The notes beneath the pieces are model-generated. The model was not told where the DNA came from and made no database searches. It saw only the letters and a list, made by a program, of their open reading frames with translations. DNA of 64,000 nucleotides from Streptococcus uberis (GTDB lineage: Bacteria > Bacillota > Bacilli > Lactobacillales > Streptococcaceae). Where the stretch lies: assembly GCF_900475595.1 (NCBI RefSeq), contig NZ_LS483397.1, forward strand, positions 1,087,001 to 1,151,000, given 5' to 3'. A program made the translations under genes and the position numbers. The number at the start of each line of letters is the position of its first letter. Positions within the stretch are counted from its first letter, which is position 1. This document shows, one piece after another, positions 62,720-64,000 of this stretch.

Positions 62720-64000
62720 ATGTCTTTTGACGGCTTTTTCTTACATTATTTAACTGAGGAGCTTTCTGATAAACTTCTGAATGGACGAATTCAAAAAGTG
62801 AACCAACCCTACGAGCGTGAATTAGTTCTAGGCGTCCGAAATCATCGCCAGAATTTTAAAGTCCTCATTTCAGCCCATCCTGTTTTTGGGCGCATTCAAT
62901 TAACGGATAGCAATTTTCAAAACCCACAGGTGCCAAACACCTTTACCATGATTATGAGAAAATACCTTCAAGGTGCTGTCATTGAATCATTTAAGCAAAT
63001 AGATAATGACCGAATTATCGAGATTGGTGTCTCCAATAAGAATGAAATTGGTGATGACATCAAAACGACCTTAATCATTGAAATTATGGGTAAGCACAGC
63101 AATATCATCTTAGTAGATCGCAATCAAAATAAAATTATTGAGTCTATTAAGCATGTTGGCTTCTCACAAAATTCTTACAGAACTATTTTACCTGGCTCAA
63201 CATATATCGAGCCACCTAAGACAGGGGCAAAAAATCCTTTTACCATTGAGGATGAACCCCTTTTTGAAATCTTACAAACCCAGGACCTTTCTCCTAAAAA
63301 CCTTCAAAAACTTTTCCAAGGCTTAGGTCGTGATACAGCTAACCAACTGGCAGAGCGGTTGACAACAGATAAATTAAAGGTATTTAGACAGTTCTTCAAT
63401 CAGGAAGTCTCACCTCATCTCACTCAAAATGCTTTCTCAGCAGTTCCTTTTTCAGATAGTGGCCAATCCTTTGAACAGCTCTCTGAACTTTTAGATTATT
63501 ACTACTTAGAAAAAGCAGAGCGTGACCGAGTTAGTCAACAAGCCAGTGATTTAATACACCGTGTCCAAAATGAATTGGATAAAAACCGTCTCAAATTAAG
63601 GAAACAAGAAGCCGAATTGAAAGCTACTGAAAATGCTGAAGACTTTCGGCAAAAAGGAGAATTGCTGACCACCTATCTTTCCTTGGTTCCTAATAATAAA
63701 GAATCGGTTACCTTAGATAACTATTACACTGGTGAACCACTTACCATTTCTTTAGATTTAGCCCTTAGCCCTAATCAAAATGCCCAACGCTACTTTAAAA
63801 AATACCAAAAACTAAAAGAAGCTGTTAAACATTTATCTGGCCTAATTGAAGAAACTAAGCAAAGCATTCATTATTATGAAAGTGTTGAGTACAATCTCTC
63901 ACAGGCTAACCTTGATGAAATCGAAGATATTCGAGAAGAATTGGTTCAAGCTGGTTTTATGAAGCGTCGTGCAACAGACAAACGCCACAAACGTAAAAAA
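62720..64000 (+). CDS. RqcH/FbpA-type NFACT protein (3' end outside window)
   Basis: The frame starts at ATG 62720 with AAAGGAG upstream and stays open for 427 codons to the window edge. It begins MSFDGFFLHYLTEELSDKLL and continues with the NFACT-N domain (FTMIMRKYLQGAVIES, IIEIMGKHSNIILVD, ISAHPVFGRIQLT). A coiled-coil region follows (QQASDLIHRVQNELDKNRLKLRKQEAELKATEN). Homologues (Fbp54, PavA) were described as fibronectin-binding proteins; the family also includes RqcH, which adds alanine tails to stalled nascent chains. The quality-control role is ancestral, and surface activity is not shown here. Confidence 0.94.
   Translation, partial: MSFDGFFLHYLTEELSDKLLNGRIQKVNQPYERELVLGVRNHRQNFKVLISAHPVFGRIQLTDSNFQNPQVPNTFTMIMRKYLQGAVIESFKQIDNDRIIEIGVSNKNEIGDDIKTTLIIEIMGKHSNIILVDRNQNKIIESIKHVGFSQNSYRTILPGSTYIEPPKTGAKNPFTIEDEPLFEILQTQDLSPKNLQKLFQGLGRDTANQLAERLTTDKLKVFRQFFNQEVSPHLTQNAFSAVPFSDSGQSFEQLSELLDYYYLEKAERDRVSQQASDLIHRVQNELDKNRLKLRKQEAELKATENAEDFRQKGELLTTYLSLVPNNKESVTLDNYYTGEPLTISLDLALSPNQNAQRYFKKYQKLKEAVKHLSGLIEETKQSIHYYESVEYNLSQANLDEIEDIREELVQAGFMKRRATDKRHKRKK

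Overview
The window looks like a low-GC chromosome segment of a pyogenic-group Streptococcus. The marks are streptococcal core genes (lepA, ndk, glmM, cdaA-cdaR, murT-gatD, RNase J2, an estA-like esterase, an RqcH/FbpA homologue), a YSIRK/LPXTG collagen-like surface protein and a streptococcal type II-A CRISPR-Cas locus. I do not assign a species. From memory, the neighbours of the CRISPR locus (TIGR01906 membrane protein, HAD phosphatase, acyl-ACP thioesterase, HemW-like protein, glmM) match those of the cas9 locus of S. pyogenes. The Cas9 here is instead of the S. thermophilus CRISPR1 (St1) kind.

Layout. 1-7.0 kb: a Fic protein cut by the window edge, then stand-alone housekeeping or accessory genes (HAD phosphatase, DoxX-like, aldo/keto reductase, chromate-type transporter, membrane protein, alpha/beta hydrolase). 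7.2-12.3 kb: a sulfur-handling group. A CoA-disulfide/persulfide reductase-rhodanese fusion, an APC permease and a YeeE/YedE sulfur transporter form one operon, followed by an ArsR-rhodanese regulator gene with its own promoter. The operon promoter carries a perfect palindrome between -35 and -10. 12.6-18.9 kb: a YeiH-type exporter, then a MerR regulon. Three transcription units (ADH-merR-cupin-CMD-AKR, an SDR and an AKR) each have a promoter with a 19-bp spacer, the signature of MerR-activated promoters. 18.9-24.4 kb: lipase-fold protein, HD hydrolase, msrB, lepA, an AP2-domain protein and ndk.

24.7-31.6 kb: a complete type II-A CRISPR-Cas system on the minus strand: cas9, tracrRNA, cas1, cas2, long-form csn2, a short leader with a consensus promoter, and an array of 16 repeats and 15 spacers with one spacer present twice in tandem. 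31.7-41.2 kb: conserved metabolic and cell-wall genes, including the c-di-AMP synthase locus (cdaA-cdaR-glmM) divergent from murT-gatD. 41.3-44.5 kb: a collagen-like LPXTG protein divergent from an AraC-family regulator. 44.6-54.1 kb: lipoate ligase, a P-type ATPase and a pyruvate/acetoin dehydrogenase operon whose E1-alpha gene has an in-frame stop. 54.3-59.6 kb: ABC-F ATPase, matrixin-like protease, esterase and RNase J2. 59.7-62.6 kb: a TrpXYZ-type ABC transporter preceded by a ribosome-mediated attenuator whose 14-residue leader peptide has two Trp codons. The window ends inside the RqcH/FbpA gene.

Most genes lie on the minus strand and most transcription units end in a clear Rho-independent hairpin. 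The observations most worth following up are the tryptophan attenuator, the three-promoter MerR regulon, the sulfur operon with its candidate operator, the nonsense codon in the E1-alpha gene, and the St1-like CRISPR-Cas locus with a duplicated spacer.
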